From an uncultured Acidobacteriia bacterium (lineage in GTDB: Bacteria; Acidobacteriota; Terriglobia; Bryobacterales; Bryobacteraceae): a stretch of DNA of 64,000 bases. The DNA lies in NCBI GenBank assembly GCA_903875575.1, contig CAIQWJ010000033.1, positions 1 to 64,000 of the forward strand. Reading direction: 5' to 3'. The position numbers and the translations under genes are program-made. This document shows positions 51,875-62,806 of this stretch, one piece after another; position 1 is the stretch's first letter, and each line of letters begins with the position of its first letter. The notes beneath the pieces were generated by a model. The model was not told the origin of the DNA. It made no database searches and worked only from the letters and a program-made list of their open reading frames with translations.

Positions 51875-53884
51875 TCAGTGCGCCCGACCATAGTCAAGCC
51901 GCAGGCCTTCCAGTTTCCGGATTCTCTCCGGGTTTGGCTCCAGCCTTTGCGCCGTTGCCAGATGCTCGGCGGCACCCGCCGGGTTTTGCAGTATCGGCAT
52001 GGAGAAGGCCTTCGCGAGACCCAGATGGGCTGGCACGTCTTCGGGATCCAGGCTCAGCGCCTGAATAAACTCCGGCACCGCATCCTGCGCTGAATCGGGC
52101 GAACCCAGCAATACCAGCCCAAGGTTGGCATGAAAGAGCGCATCCTCGGGTCGCAATGCGATGGCCCGCCGAAATTCGGCCACGGACGCCTTTTGATCGG
52201 GATTCGGTCCGCGCAATAAAGCGATCGCCAGATCGTTGTGCGCCATCGGGGAATCCGGCTGACCGCTGACCGCCTTTTGAAACTGCTCCGTTGCCGCGGC
52301 AATCCTGCCACCCCGCAGCAGCGCACCACCCAGAAGACAGCGGGCCTTTGTATCGCCGGGACTGAGCCGCAGCGCGGCTTCAAACGCCGCCACCGCCTCC
52401 GGCACGTGATCGCCGTAAAGTAAGGCCTTCCCCAGCTCGGAATGCATTTCCGGCAGATCCGGCCGTAGCTGTGCCGCTGTCCGGTAGCACTCGATTCTGC
52501 CATCGAGCTGCGTATCCCGATCGGAAACCGTGCCCAGATACTCCCAGGCCAGATAATTTTGTTCGTCCTCCGCAATCGCGTGGCGAAACAGCGTCTGGGC
52601 GTCCCCCCAGTATTGTTCCTGCGACCACGCCTGGCTGGCCAGGAGAAGACAGAGTCCGCCTGCCGCCGCGGCTGCCCCTGGTGCCAGCCATTGCACCGAT
52701 CCCGGCCTCGCCCAGCCTTCGCGCAGTCGCCGCAGCACCTCATCGCCGCCCCACGCCACCATCGCCAGAAGACCCACCATCGGCACGTACATGTACCGGT
52801 CGGCGCCGGCCTGCGGACCCACCTGAACAATCCCGATCACGGGAATCAGCGTGACCAGAAACCAGAGCCAGCCCGCAACAAGATATGGCCGCGCGCGTCT
52901 CATGCCGAACAGCCACACTGAAATTGCCGCTATCCCCACCCCGGCCAGCATCGCAAGGCCATGCGGTTCCTCCCGCGGCCACGGGTACGGATTGATCAGG
53001 CTGACTGGCCAGAATGTCTTGCCAATATAGGCAAAAACGGTCAGCGCCGCGTTTTCCAGCCGGACGCTCAGCGGAAAGGCGTCGAGCGAGCGCACGTACC
53101 CGGCATTTTTCTGCGCCATCACAGTGAGCGCCGAAGCCGCTACCGACAAAGCCCAGAAAGGCAATTGCAGCACCAGCGATTTCCGGGAAAACGTTCGCCG
53201 CAGGGGCCAGATGTCGAGTACCGGCAGCAGTAGCGGCAGCGTAACAATCATGGGTTTTGACATCAACCCCGCCGCGGCCAGCACCAGCGCTGCCACATAT
53301 CGCCACACCGATGGACTCTGTGTGTATCTCACCCACGCCCACAACGCCGCGAACCAGAAAAACGCGCACAACACGTCTTTTCGCTCGGATACCCAGGCTA
53401 CCGATTCCACGTGCATGGGATGCACACCAAATACCGCCGCCACAAAGGCGCTCGGCCAGCGCTGGCCCGTTGCGCGCCGCAGGAACGCGTACAGCAAAAC
53501 CGTGGCCAGCGTGTGAATGACAATATTCACCACATGGTGCGGCCCTGGAGTCAGGCCGAACAAAGCGTAATCCAGCATGTGCGAGAGGCGCGTCAGCGGA
53601 AACCAGTTATCCGGATCGAAGGAAGTGAAGGCCCAGTTGATGCCCCGTGCCGTAAAACCTTCCCGCAGATGGATGTTGTTGACGACATAGGAACCGTCGT
53701 CAAGGCTGAAAAAACCGTACTCCCGAACGCGCAGATAAGTGGCACTGGTTGCCAGCGCAAGCCCGAGACACGTAAAAAAACCGGTCAGAGAGATTCGGCG
53801 GGTCGAAAGAGAAGGAATTACACCGCCTGACTGCCCGGCCGCTTCGAGCGCCCGCCGCTCTACCTCAAGCTCTTGCCTGTCCAT
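51875..53884 (-). CDS. TMTC-like membrane protein with C-terminal TPR domain
   Basis: The product is 669 residues. About ten membrane helices (30-430) are followed by TPR-like repeats (about 450-660: EAVAAFEAALRLSPGDTKARCLLGGALLRGG). The outer loop has FSLDDGSYVVNN with an acidic DD pair, and later FTSFDPDNWFPLTRLSHMLDYALFG and GVHPMHVESVAWVSERKDVLC, the phrases of bacterial TMTC/GT-C proteins. TMTC proteins are O-mannosyltransferases in animals; a glycosyltransferase role here is inferred. It is closely related to the gene at 55553-57244. Confidence 0.85.
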   Translation of the reverse strand: MDRQELEVERRALEAAGQSGGVIPSLSTRRISLTGFFTCLGLALATSATYLRVREYGFFSLDDGSYVVNNIHLREGFTARGINWAFTSFDPDNWFPLTRLSHMLDYALFGLTPGPHHVVNIVIHTLATVLLYAFLRRATGQRWPSAFVAAVFGVHPMHVESVAWVSERKDVLCAFFWFAALWAWVRYTQSPSVWRYVAALVLAAAGLMSKPMIVTLPLLLPVLDIWPLRRTFSRKSLVLQLPFWALSVAASALTVMAQKNAGYVRSLDAFPLSVRLENAALTVFAYIGKTFWPVSLINPYPWPREEPHGLAMLAGVGIAAISVWLFGMRRARPYLVAGWLWFLVTLIPVIGIVQVGPQAGADRYMYVPMVGLLAMVAWGGDEVLRRLREGWARPGSVQWLAPGAAAAAGGLCLLLASQAWSQEQYWGDAQTLFRHAIAEDEQNYLAWEYLGTVSDRDTQLDGRIECYRTAAQLRPDLPEMHSELGKALLYGDHVPEAVAAFEAALRLSPGDTKARCLLGGALLRGGRIAAATEQFQKAVSGQPDSPMAHNDLAIALLRGPNPDQKASVAEFRRAIALRPEDALFHANLGLVLLGSPDSAQDAVPEFIQALSLDPEDVPAHLGLAKAFSMPILQNPAGAAEHLATAQRLEPNPERIRKLEGLRLDYGRAH

Positions 53885-53886
53885 CT

Positions 53887-55563
53887 TTAGATTTTACCGT
53901 CCGCCGCAGCGGAGCGCCGGCGGTAGATCACCAGATACGCCCCGGACTTCGGATGGTAGTTCGGAGCAAACTCTCCCCACACATACAGCGCCGGCTCTCC
54001 GGGCAATATATCGATCACACCCGCCACTTCGTAGTCGCGTTTTGTATAGGTCTCGATCCACTGAAAAATATCCTTCGGCGAACTTACCGTCGCAAGCCAC
54101 GAAGTACTCACCCTGCTGAAAACAAGGTATTCGGGCCGCGCCTCTTCAATCTCGCTGATCATCTCCAGTTGGCCCGGCAGCGCGTATTCGTGATTCTCCA
54201 TCAACCCGTAAGTAAACAGGTACCCGGTCGCCGCGCGACGGTGCGCATAAAAGTAGATTTCCGCCTCAGACCCCAGCACCGCGATTTTCGCCCCCGGCTC
54301 AGTATGTACCCGCAGGTAATCCGCCACCTGTAACGCCTCCGGAAAAGGATTCAGCCCCCACGAACTGCGCGCGAACTCATACGTATTCATCCGAAACAAA
54401 TACTCGCGCTGCATCGCCACCGCATACAGACTGGCCCCCGCAAAGCAGAACAACGCCACCGCGCCCGCCCCCGGCGCGCTGCGCCGCAGCATCTGCCCAA
54501 CGCCCGCCCCGGCCGAAACCCACGCCCCGCAGGCCAGCGCCACGGCTGGAAGCATGAGAACGAAGTAATGCGACCGGAATACGCCGCCAGCCGAAACTGC
54601 GGCAAAGGAAAACACGTTCAGCGCAAGGACAAACAATGCGGCGCGCCGGGTTTCCAGGTTCCGGCACGCCACAACAATTCCGAGCGCCGCGAGGGCCCAC
54701 AGGAAGACGCTGACGTCCACAGCGCTGGCAATGCCCATTGAAAAAAGCTGGACAGCATCGGAGAGCGAGACCTTAGCAGCGTAAGCCCGCGCCAGCGTAA
54801 CCGTCCAGAACCAGAATCGCGGAAACGTACCCGCCCGCCACAGCGCAAGACACAGAAACGCATACGGCAGCGCCACGCCGAGGCCAAACGCCGCCAGCCG
54901 CTGGATTCCCCGCCCCGCGGATACGCCATCCGCCCTCCACCGCCACAAAACATACACTCCGCCGAACCCCGCAAATGCGATTCCCGGCTGCTTCATCAGG
55001 AATGCCAGCCCAAACGCCAGACCGCTGCAAAACAGCCACGCGATTCGATCTCTGGCGCGCAACAACACCAACAGTCCGGCCAAAGCGAACAACACGACAA
55101 AATGCGTGGAATGCGCGATAGTCCCCAGCACACTCTGGCTACAGGAGAGCAACGCGAAGGCCGCCGCCGAAACAGCTCCGCCCGTAATCCCAAACAGCCG
55201 CCTGCCCAGCAGCCCAACCAGCAATACGCTGATCAGGTTCGCCACCAGCAGGCCGATACGGATCGCGACGGGCGTTTGCCCCAGCATCGCCATCACCCCG
55301 GCATACAGGAAATCCGTGCCCGGCAGTTTTAGATTGTAATCCGTTTGCCAGGGGGCTTGCCCGGCCAGCAACATCTGCGCCAGATAACCGTGCTCACCTT
55401 CGTCGCGCTCCAGCGGGGCATCCAGTAGCCGTATCCGCACCACGATGCTCACGGCCAGCACCAGCGCCAGCAGCGCAAAGGGAATCACGTGTTCACGCCA
55501 CACCCCCTGGTGAAGCGAAGTGTCACCAGCAATCGTTGGCTGTCCGCCGTCGTTAACGTCCAA
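53887..55563 (-). CDS. GT39-family membrane glycosyltransferase
   Basis: The product is 558 residues with about eleven membrane helices. The first outer loop has LLDAPLERDEGEHGYLAQMLLAGQ, the DE catalytic motif of PMT/GT39 proteins, and LPGTDFLYAGVMAMLGQTPVAIRIG. The C-terminal soluble part (about 430-558) has AVLGSEAEIYFYAHRRAATGYLF. It overlaps the upstream TMTC-like gene by 11 bp and ends 2 bp before the next, so three membrane proteins are made together. Confidence 0.87.
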   Translation of the reverse strand: MDVNDGGQPTIAGDTSLHQGVWREHVIPFALLALVLAVSIVVRIRLLDAPLERDEGEHGYLAQMLLAGQAPWQTDYNLKLPGTDFLYAGVMAMLGQTPVAIRIGLLVANLISVLLVGLLGRRLFGITGGAVSAAAFALLSCSQSVLGTIAHSTHFVVLFALAGLLVLLRARDRIAWLFCSGLAFGLAFLMKQPGIAFAGFGGVYVLWRWRADGVSAGRGIQRLAAFGLGVALPYAFLCLALWRAGTFPRFWFWTVTLARAYAAKVSLSDAVQLFSMGIASAVDVSVFLWALAALGIVVACRNLETRRAALFVLALNVFSFAAVSAGGVFRSHYFVLMLPAVALACGAWVSAGAGVGQMLRRSAPGAGAVALFCFAGASLYAVAMQREYLFRMNTYEFARSSWGLNPFPEALQVADYLRVHTEPGAKIAVLGSEAEIYFYAHRRAATGYLFTYGLMENHEYALPGQLEMISEIEEARPEYLVFSRVSTSWLATVSSPKDIFQWIETYTKRDYEVAGVIDILPGEPALYVWGEFAPNYHPKSGAYLVIYRRRSAAADGKI

Positions 55564-57244
55564 TTCCGCCCCCGTTTCGCTTCAACTGCTCCAGTTGGGC
55601 CTCCAGTTCGGGACTCGGTTCCTGTTGCTGCGCCTCTTCCAGCTTCGCCATCCCCTCCGCCAGCGTTTCCGGACTCTTCACAAGCGCATTACCAAGCCCC
55701 AACAGCGCCGGACGATACTGCGGATTTGTTCGCAGCGCTTCCCGGAAATAAGGGATAGCCTCCGGAACCCGATTCAGATTTGCCAGCGCGGTCCCGTAAT
55801 CCGCATTCATCCACAGATCGTGCGGCCGAAGTACAGCCAATCCTGCGAATTCCATCAGCCCCAGGTCATTCTTCCCTATCGCGCAGTGCGCCGCGGCCAG
55901 GTGTTCCCGCGCCTCAAAGAAATCGGATTTGGCGCGAACGGCGGATTCGTAAGCGTTCACCATGTCCGCCTCCCGGTCAGGTTCCTGTGAAAGCGCTGAC
56001 CCCAGAAAATACCACGCCGAATAATCCGCCGGATCCTCCTGCACGGCGTGCGTGAACAGGGTCTCGCCGTTCTCCCAGTAACGAACCTGGACCCACGTCA
56101 GCGCCGCACAGCCTGCCAGTCCCGCGCAAACCAGCGCTGCTAACGGCCGTCGGAGCCCTGGTGCCGTCGCCGGCAGTTCGCTCCCCAGCGACGCCAGCAT
56201 CACCCCCAGCCCCACCATGGGCACATACATGTATCGGTCCGCCCTCGCCTGATTCCCCACCTGCACCAGACCGATGACCGGCGCGAGGGTAATCAGAAAC
56301 CAAAACCAGCCAACCGCCAGAGACGGGCGTCGCCGCAAATGCCACAGCACCAGTCCGGAGATCGCGGCCAGCCCCAGTCCTCCCGCCAAAGGCTGCCAGA
56401 GAGGAAAGGAATCGGGCCAGGAGTAAATGGCCCGCAGACTCAGCGGCCAAAGCGTCTTTCCAATGTATATCCAGGGCGTCACCAGAGCGTTCTCAACCCG
56501 CAGCCCCAGCCCGTAAGTCCCAAGCGCCTGAATTCCGCCCATCGCAGCCTGCGCGTGCCACGTGAGAAACGCCGCGCAGAGCGACAGTCCGAAGAACGGC
56601 AGCTTCTCTGCCAGCCGGATGGGTGTTCTGCGCAGGGGCCACACGTCCAGCAGCAGCAGCAGCACCGGAAACGTGACAATCATCGGCTTCGACATAATGC
56701 CAAGCGCGAAAAGCCCAAGGGACAGATAATAACCCTTTTCCGTAGGACGCTTCACCCACTCAACCCATGCCCACATCGCGGCAAACCAGAAAAACGCGCA
56801 AAGCACGTCCTTGCGCTCAGAGGCCCACGCGACCGACTCCACATGCAGCGGATGCAGAGCGAACAGGAAAGCCACAAAGGCCGCGCCCCACCGCCCGCCC
56901 ATTTGTGCGCTGCGCAAAAAACCGTAAAGCAACAACGACGCTCCGGCGTGAATCAGAAGACTCACCGCATGGTGAAAAGCGGCGTCTTCGCCAAAAAGCG
57001 TATAGTCGATCAGGTGGGAAAGCCGTGTGACGGGAAACCAGTTATCGGGCTGGAACGACAGCAGCACCCACTTCAGACTGTGCAGCGTGAAGCCCGAATG
57101 CAGAAACGGATTGTGCCGGATGTAAACGCCATCGTCCAGATTGACGAACCCGCAGGAAAGGACCCCTGCGTAAGCCGCCAGTGTGGCCAGAAAAAGACCT
57201 GCATAGATCAGCAGATCCTCGCGCGGAATGCGTGTACCCTTCAT
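55553..57244 (-). CDS. TMTC-like membrane protein with C-terminal TPR domain
   Basis: The product is 563 residues. It repeats the pattern of the downstream paralogue: VNLDDGVYIRHNPFLHSGF, LLSFQPDNWFPVTRLSHLIDYTLFG, LHPLHVESVAWASERKDVLCAFFWFAAMWAWV, GIMSKPMIVTFP and QARADRYMYVPMVGLG. The TPR section is shorter (about 410-545). It is the first gene of the three-gene unit. Confidence 0.85.
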   Translation of the reverse strand: MKGTRIPREDLLIYAGLFLATLAAYAGVLSCGFVNLDDGVYIRHNPFLHSGFTLHSLKWVLLSFQPDNWFPVTRLSHLIDYTLFGEDAAFHHAVSLLIHAGASLLLYGFLRSAQMGGRWGAAFVAFLFALHPLHVESVAWASERKDVLCAFFWFAAMWAWVEWVKRPTEKGYYLSLGLFALGIMSKPMIVTFPVLLLLLDVWPLRRTPIRLAEKLPFFGLSLCAAFLTWHAQAAMGGIQALGTYGLGLRVENALVTPWIYIGKTLWPLSLRAIYSWPDSFPLWQPLAGGLGLAAISGLVLWHLRRRPSLAVGWFWFLITLAPVIGLVQVGNQARADRYMYVPMVGLGVMLASLGSELPATAPGLRRPLAALVCAGLAGCAALTWVQVRYWENGETLFTHAVQEDPADYSAWYFLGSALSQEPDREADMVNAYESAVRAKSDFFEAREHLAAAHCAIGKNDLGLMEFAGLAVLRPHDLWMNADYGTALANLNRVPEAIPYFREALRTNPQYRPALLGLGNALVKSPETLAEGMAKLEEAQQQEPSPELEAQLEQLKRNGGGIGR

Positions 57245-57275
57245 CGGTCATTACATTATAGGAAGTGTCTTCTTG

Positions 57276-57303
57276 GCGTACTTTGCGTGCCTTTGCGTAC
57301 TTT
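57276..57303. repeat. short GCGTACTTT-type tandem repeat
   Basis: Three units (GCGTACTTT, GCGTGCCTTT, GCGTACTTT) stand in the gap between the GNAT gene and the TMTC-like gene. Such CTTTGCGT low-complexity runs are common in many soil bacterial genomes. Confidence 0.6.
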
Positions 57304-57317
57304 GCCTAAAAGCAGCC

Positions 57318-58262
57318 TCACCCTTCCCAGATATACGCGTAAAACGTCCGCACATCCCGGAACCCGAACCTGGAGTAAACCGATATCGCCTTCCGATTCG
57401 TAGCCGTCACGGTCAAACCCACCGTCCGCGCCCCCCTCGCCTCCAGCGCCCGCGTAGCAACTCCCAGCAATTCGGACCCCAGGCCCGCACCACGCGCCGC
57501 CGGCATCACGCAAAGCTGCGAAATATGCCCCGACTCGCGTGCCACAAAACTCGAAAGCACCATCCCGGCCGGCTCACCGCTCTCGTGATCGAATGCCAGG
57601 AATGATGACTCTCTGTGGAACGTCCCGCACCCCGGAAACTCCACAATGTTCCCCAGAAACTTCCTCGCACCCCCGGGCGACCGGTACTGGTCGTTAATCA
57701 GGCTGTCCGTTTCACCCTGATAGGAGCCCGCAATCACCGCACTCGCCGCGTGCAGAAACCTGTCTTCCCAGGCCGCCAGACGAAAACGACTCCCGAAACG
57801 AAGATCCCCCGCCGGCAGCGGCTCCCCCGCAGGTCGCGACAGAAGCCGCCGCTCAAACAGCCGCACGGTGCGTCCGCGCGCGGCATTGTCTTCGCGAATC
57901 AAAGCCGCCGCCGCCGGACCGGGGATCATCAACTGGCTCTCCATCCGCCTGACGTTTCGCGTCTCGGTCAGCGCATCCAGCAGAGAACGAAACAGCTCCG
58001 CTTCATGTCGCGGTTCCCGCCTGTGCGGACGCACATAGAGATCTCCGATGATGCCGCGTGGTTCTTCGAGCACGGCATAGCCGTATCCAGCCACTTCGCC
58101 GTCGATGATCAGTGCGGCCCCGCCCAGAGTATTCGTCGTCGCGAACTTCCGCACCAGTTGCGCGGATGGCTCGAAATCCCAGGCCAGTTCGCGACGCCAC
58201 TCGGCAATTTCATCCAACAGCAGCGGCTCCAGGTCGCGAACACTGACCTTGCGAAGGTCCAC
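57318..58262 (-). CDS. GNAT-family N-acetyltransferase with extra N-terminal domain
   Basis: The product is 314 residues from GTG 58262, which has a GGGCGAG ribosome site; ATG 58304 is an alternative. The C-terminal GNAT domain (about 180-314) has HISQLCVMPAARGAGLGSELL (the acetyl-CoA-binding QXXGXG-type loop), TVGLTVTATNRKAISVYSRFGF and FYAYIWEG. The N-terminal half (about 1-165, RKVSVRDLEPLLLDEIAEWRRELAWDF) resembles a second, degenerate GNAT fold. The substrate is unknown. It is divergent from the S41 protease gene. Confidence 0.85.
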   Translation of the reverse strand: MDLRKVSVRDLEPLLLDEIAEWRRELAWDFEPSAQLVRKFATTNTLGGAALIIDGEVAGYGYAVLEEPRGIIGDLYVRPHRREPRHEAELFRSLLDALTETRNVRRMESQLMIPGPAAAALIREDNAARGRTVRLFERRLLSRPAGEPLPAGDLRFGSRFRLAAWEDRFLHAASAVIAGSYQGETDSLINDQYRSPGGARKFLGNIVEFPGCGTFHRESSFLAFDHESGEPAGMVLSSFVARESGHISQLCVMPAARGAGLGSELLGVATRALEARGARTVGLTVTATNRKAISVYSRFGFRDVRTFYAYIWEG

Positions 58263-58392
58263 GATCTCGCCCTGGCGGGAGTTGTGCCCGGCGTTGTGCC
58301 CCATGAAACCTGCCAGCGCAGCCATCCAAGTGAGTATATCGGGCCATATCCGCCCCAAACACGTCTGACCGATAATGAAGGTACCGGCACCC

Positions 58393-59883
58393 ATGCGACT
58401 TCCCCGTCTCCTCCTCGCTCTGCTCGTCCCCGTGCTCGCTTTCCCCGCAGACACGACAGCCGACTCTGCCGCAACCATCAAACGCTTCGTCGACGCCCTG
58501 GTCATCGCACAGGACAACGCGGCGGACCCCATCGATATCGATCAGGCCTTCTACGGCGGTGCCATCCCCGGCCTGCTCCGCCACCTCGACCCCCACTCTT
58601 CTTTCTTCGACCCGGGCCAGTATGAGCAGCTGAATCAGATGCAGCGCTCCACGAGCAAAGGCTTCGGCACAGTGGTTTCCATTCTTCCCGGCCGCGTCAT
58701 GGTGCTCCAGACCCTGCCGAACACGCCGTCATCGAAAGCAGGCATGATGCCGGGCGACGAGATTCGCGGCGTCAACAACTACCGGCTCGATCAGCTCGAT
58801 CCCGATCAGATCATCGAACTCCTCACTGAGTCGCGCCAGAAGCCCGCGCTCCTGGTGGTACGCCATCCCGGCGCGCTGCGACTCGACGAACTCCGCCTGG
58901 TGCCGGAGCAGATGCAGGCCCCGAGCGTGGAACGCGCCTTCCTGCTGCAGCCAGGCATCGGCTACATCCGCGTCGGCGCGTTTGAAGAGAGTACCGGTCG
59001 CGACATCCGCAACAACATCGAGAAACTCGGTGGCCAAAACCTGAAAGGCCTCGTGCTCGACTTGCGCAACAACCCCGGAGGGCTGGTGACAGCGGCGCTC
59101 GAAACGGCCTCGCTCTTTTTGAAGCCCGGCCAGGCCATCCTCTCCGTAAAGGGCCGCAATGTCGCCGAAACCACGGAGCGCGTGCCCGCCGGCAATGTAC
59201 CCTACACGTTTCCGGTCTCCATCCTGGTCAACGCGAAGACCGCCAGCGCTTCGGAAATCGTCACCGGCGCGTTACAGGATCACGACCGCGCCACGGTCGT
59301 TGGCGAACCCAGTTTCGGCAAGGGTCTGGTACAGAGCGTTTACCCGCTGGCGGAGAAGACCGGCCTCGCGCTCACCACGGCGCTCTATTACACCGCCAGC
59401 GGACGCTCCATCCAGAAGCCGTTCCGCGAGGATGGGTTCGAATTGGGTGCCACCGCCGCGCACCCCAACGAGCAGACAGAGTTCAAAACCGATAGCGGCC
59501 GTCCCATCCTCGGAGGCGGCGGCATCACCCCGGACTTCATCGTGCACACCGAAGCGTTCGGCCCCTTCCGCGCCGCCCTCGAAGCCTCCGCCTCCTACAC
59601 CACCTTCGCCGCCGAGTACATCCGCGACCACAAGATCACAGACGACTGGGAAGTCCCGCAAGCCATGCTCGATCAATTCCAGCTCTGGCTCGGCGAGCGG
59701 CGCATCCAACCGGGCCTGAAGGAATGGCTGGCCGATCGTGATTACATAAAGCTGCGGCTGAAAGAGGATGTCTACAATCTCGCGCTCGGCGTGGCGAAGG
59801 GCGATGAAATTCAGGCGCAGCGCGACCCACAACTCCAGCAGGCCCTGAAGTCCGTCGTCATCCCCCCGGCTTTCCTGAAGTAG
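58393..59883 (+). CDS. S41-family C-terminal processing peptidase
   Basis: The product is 496 residues from ATG 58393, which follows GAAGG; ATG 58375 lacks a ribosome site. A signal peptide (LLLALLVPVLAFPAD) precedes an N-terminal helical part with YGGAIPGLLRHLDPHSSFFDPGQY, a PDZ domain (about 95-180, SKAGMMPGDEIRGVN) and the protease core with GLVLDLRNNPGG, the catalytic Ser in TASASEIVTGAL and Lys in GEPSFGKG. It is a Ctp/Prc-type protease acting in the periplasm on C-terminal tails. The last 120 residues are a family extension. Confidence 0.93.
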   Translation: MRLPRLLLALLVPVLAFPADTTADSAATIKRFVDALVIAQDNAADPIDIDQAFYGGAIPGLLRHLDPHSSFFDPGQYEQLNQMQRSTSKGFGTVVSILPGRVMVLQTLPNTPSSKAGMMPGDEIRGVNNYRLDQLDPDQIIELLTESRQKPALLVVRHPGALRLDELRLVPEQMQAPSVERAFLLQPGIGYIRVGAFEESTGRDIRNNIEKLGGQNLKGLVLDLRNNPGGLVTAALETASLFLKPGQAILSVKGRNVAETTERVPAGNVPYTFPVSILVNAKTASASEIVTGALQDHDRATVVGEPSFGKGLVQSVYPLAEKTGLALTTALYYTASGRSIQKPFREDGFELGATAAHPNEQTEFKTDSGRPILGGGGITPDFIVHTEAFGPFRAALEASASYTTFAAEYIRDHKITDDWEVPQAMLDQFQLWLGERRIQPGLKEWLADRDYIKLRLKEDVYNLALGVAKGDEIQAQRDPQLQQALKSVVIPPAFLK

Positions 59884-60077
59884 CGCCATAAAGCGCGTCC
59901 ACCGTCCCCCCTGGCGGCTGACTCCGCGCCGGACAGCCGACGCCCAGGCACCGCACCCACCAACAACCCGCCCCCCACGGCTCCCCTCAGGAACTGAAAT
60001 CCATCGTCAAACCCCGGACTTCCCCGAAACGAACCGCAGGCACTCGAACGCGGGTGTCGGCGATAATACCAATCAGG

Positions 60078-61325
<1,248 letters not shown>

Positions 61326-61346
<21 letters not shown>

Positions 61347-61931
61347 CCACTTGTCCTGCCAGCGGGACATGAAGGTGAGGGAGATAGTGGAGCCGATAAA
61401 GCACCACGTCATGTCCCACTGCGTGTCCCAGACATCGCCCTGCGAACCGAGAAAATCGTCCGCGCCCGTGCCGGAGAATTTCGCCACCGCGAATTCCAGC
61501 AGTTCATACCACGCGCTGATTGCCATGCAGATGCAGAGACAAATGAAGAAGAGCAGCGAGCCCCGCTTCAATGGTGATCTGCGCAGCAGCACCTCCCGAG
61601 CAATCATGGCGGGCACAAAACCCTGTGCAAAGTGACCTACGCGATCGTAATAATTACGCGAAAGATGCCAGGAATCGCGGACCCAGTTAAACAGCGGCAC
61701 CCGCGCATAAGAGTAGTGGCCACCCACCATCAGAATCATCATGTGGATCGCGATGAGAGTCAGAACAAAGTCCGTGAACCGGAAGCGCCGCCACGTGAGG
61801 GCAAGATAGATCGCTCCAAGGATCGCGGGAAAGACCTCCAGCAGCCAGTTGCCGAGGCCGTAGCTACCGATGGCCGACCACACGAATACGGTCGCCGTGG
61901 CGGTGACCATGAAAACCAACTGGCGTGACAT
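61326..61931 (-). CDS. DUF2238 inner-membrane protein (YjdF-like)
   Basis: The product is 201 residues with about six membrane segments. DUF2238 features are [44 protein letters not shown] and [22 protein letters not shown]. The function of the family is unknown. It overlaps the end of the convergent glutamate dehydrogenase gene by 21 bp. Confidence 0.92.
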
Positions 61932-61933
61932 AG

Positions 61934-62806
61934 TTAGCGCTGGACGACGTCGCCGCCGAGCCCGGCGTATTCGTCCTTCACCTTGATGACCTTGCTGTTG
62001 GCGAACGTCACGAAGCTGATCTTACCGGGTGGCTTGCCGTAGATCCAGTATTCGGTTTCGAGGCCATCCTTCGTCGTCTCGCGGCCATGCTGATCCGGCG
62101 CACCGCCCATAACGAGCCGAACCTGATCGCGGGTCATCCCCACGATGGGGCGTTTGTCGGCGAGCGCCTGCTGCATCTCGGGCGACAGTGTCTCGGTATA
62201 GATGGTGGCCGCCGAGTGCTGATCGAAAGTCATGATCGGCTCCAGCATCTTCTTGACGGCGGCTGAATTCAGGCCCTCCATGGGCTTGCGGAATACGACC
62301 ACGATGTAGGTGCCGAGCGTCGGTGAAGACGAACCCACCACGCCGCCGTTATCGATCTGGGTCTGCTGCTGGGTCTGTGTCGTGGAAGCGCCGCCCATCC
62401 CGGTCTGGATGCGATCGTACCAGTGGACACCGCTGGTGATCCCGCCGTTGATATCGAAGAGCATCCGGTCGCCCTCAAAGGTGACCTTGGTGATGCGGAT
62501 CTGTTCGCCCGCCCGCGCCGCCGGCCCGTAGGCTCGGAACGCCTCTTCCCAATACTTGCGGTTAAACGTGCCATCCACGAAGAATTCGAGCGGCTTCTTC
62601 GAGCGCGCCAGCGGTACTTTCATCACGGCAAACTCGGAATCGAGGCCGCGCAACAGTTCGATTCGCTCGTCTTCGGTGAGCTTGTCGCTCGGCCCGAGGA
62701 CGCCTGCCTGCACGGCGGTGCAGGCCAGCAGAGTCAGGATGGCGAGACAGGTTCCACCGGGTCCGGCACCAGATAAGCCGTGCCTTTGGCCACCGGCACT
62801 TTCCAT
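61934..62806 (-). CDS. exported hypothetical protein
   Basis: The product is about 290 residues from ATG 62806, which overlaps the CPBP gene by 73 bp; the first real feature is the signal sequence CLAILTLLACTAVQAG, so the start may lie closer to 62750 at a non-ATG codon. The mature protein has LTEDERIELLRGLDSEFAVMKVPLARSKKPLEF, DGTFNRKYWEEAFRAYGPAARAGEQIRITKV, a Gln/Thr-rich loop, and VGMTRDQVRLVMGGAPDQ near the end, the latter like BamE/SmpA-type repeats. No function is assigned. Confidence 0.7.
   Translation of the reverse strand: MESAGGQRHGLSGAGPGGTCLAILTLLACTAVQAGVLGPSDKLTEDERIELLRGLDSEFAVMKVPLARSKKPLEFFVDGTFNRKYWEEAFRAYGPAARAGEQIRITKVTFEGDRMLFDINGGITSGVHWYDRIQTGMGGASTTQTQQQTQIDNGGVVGSSSPTLGTYIVVVFRKPMEGLNSAAVKKMLEPIMTFDQHSAATIYTETLSPEMQQALADKRPIVGMTRDQVRLVMGGAPDQHGRETTKDGLETEYWIYGKPPGKISFVTFANSKVIKVKDEYAGLGGDVVQR

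Noticed and set aside
51658-51975. Minus-strand frame encoding repeated WSQL units
   Set aside because: The repeat peptide simply reflects the 15-bp DNA repeat; the frame overlaps two real genes' ends.
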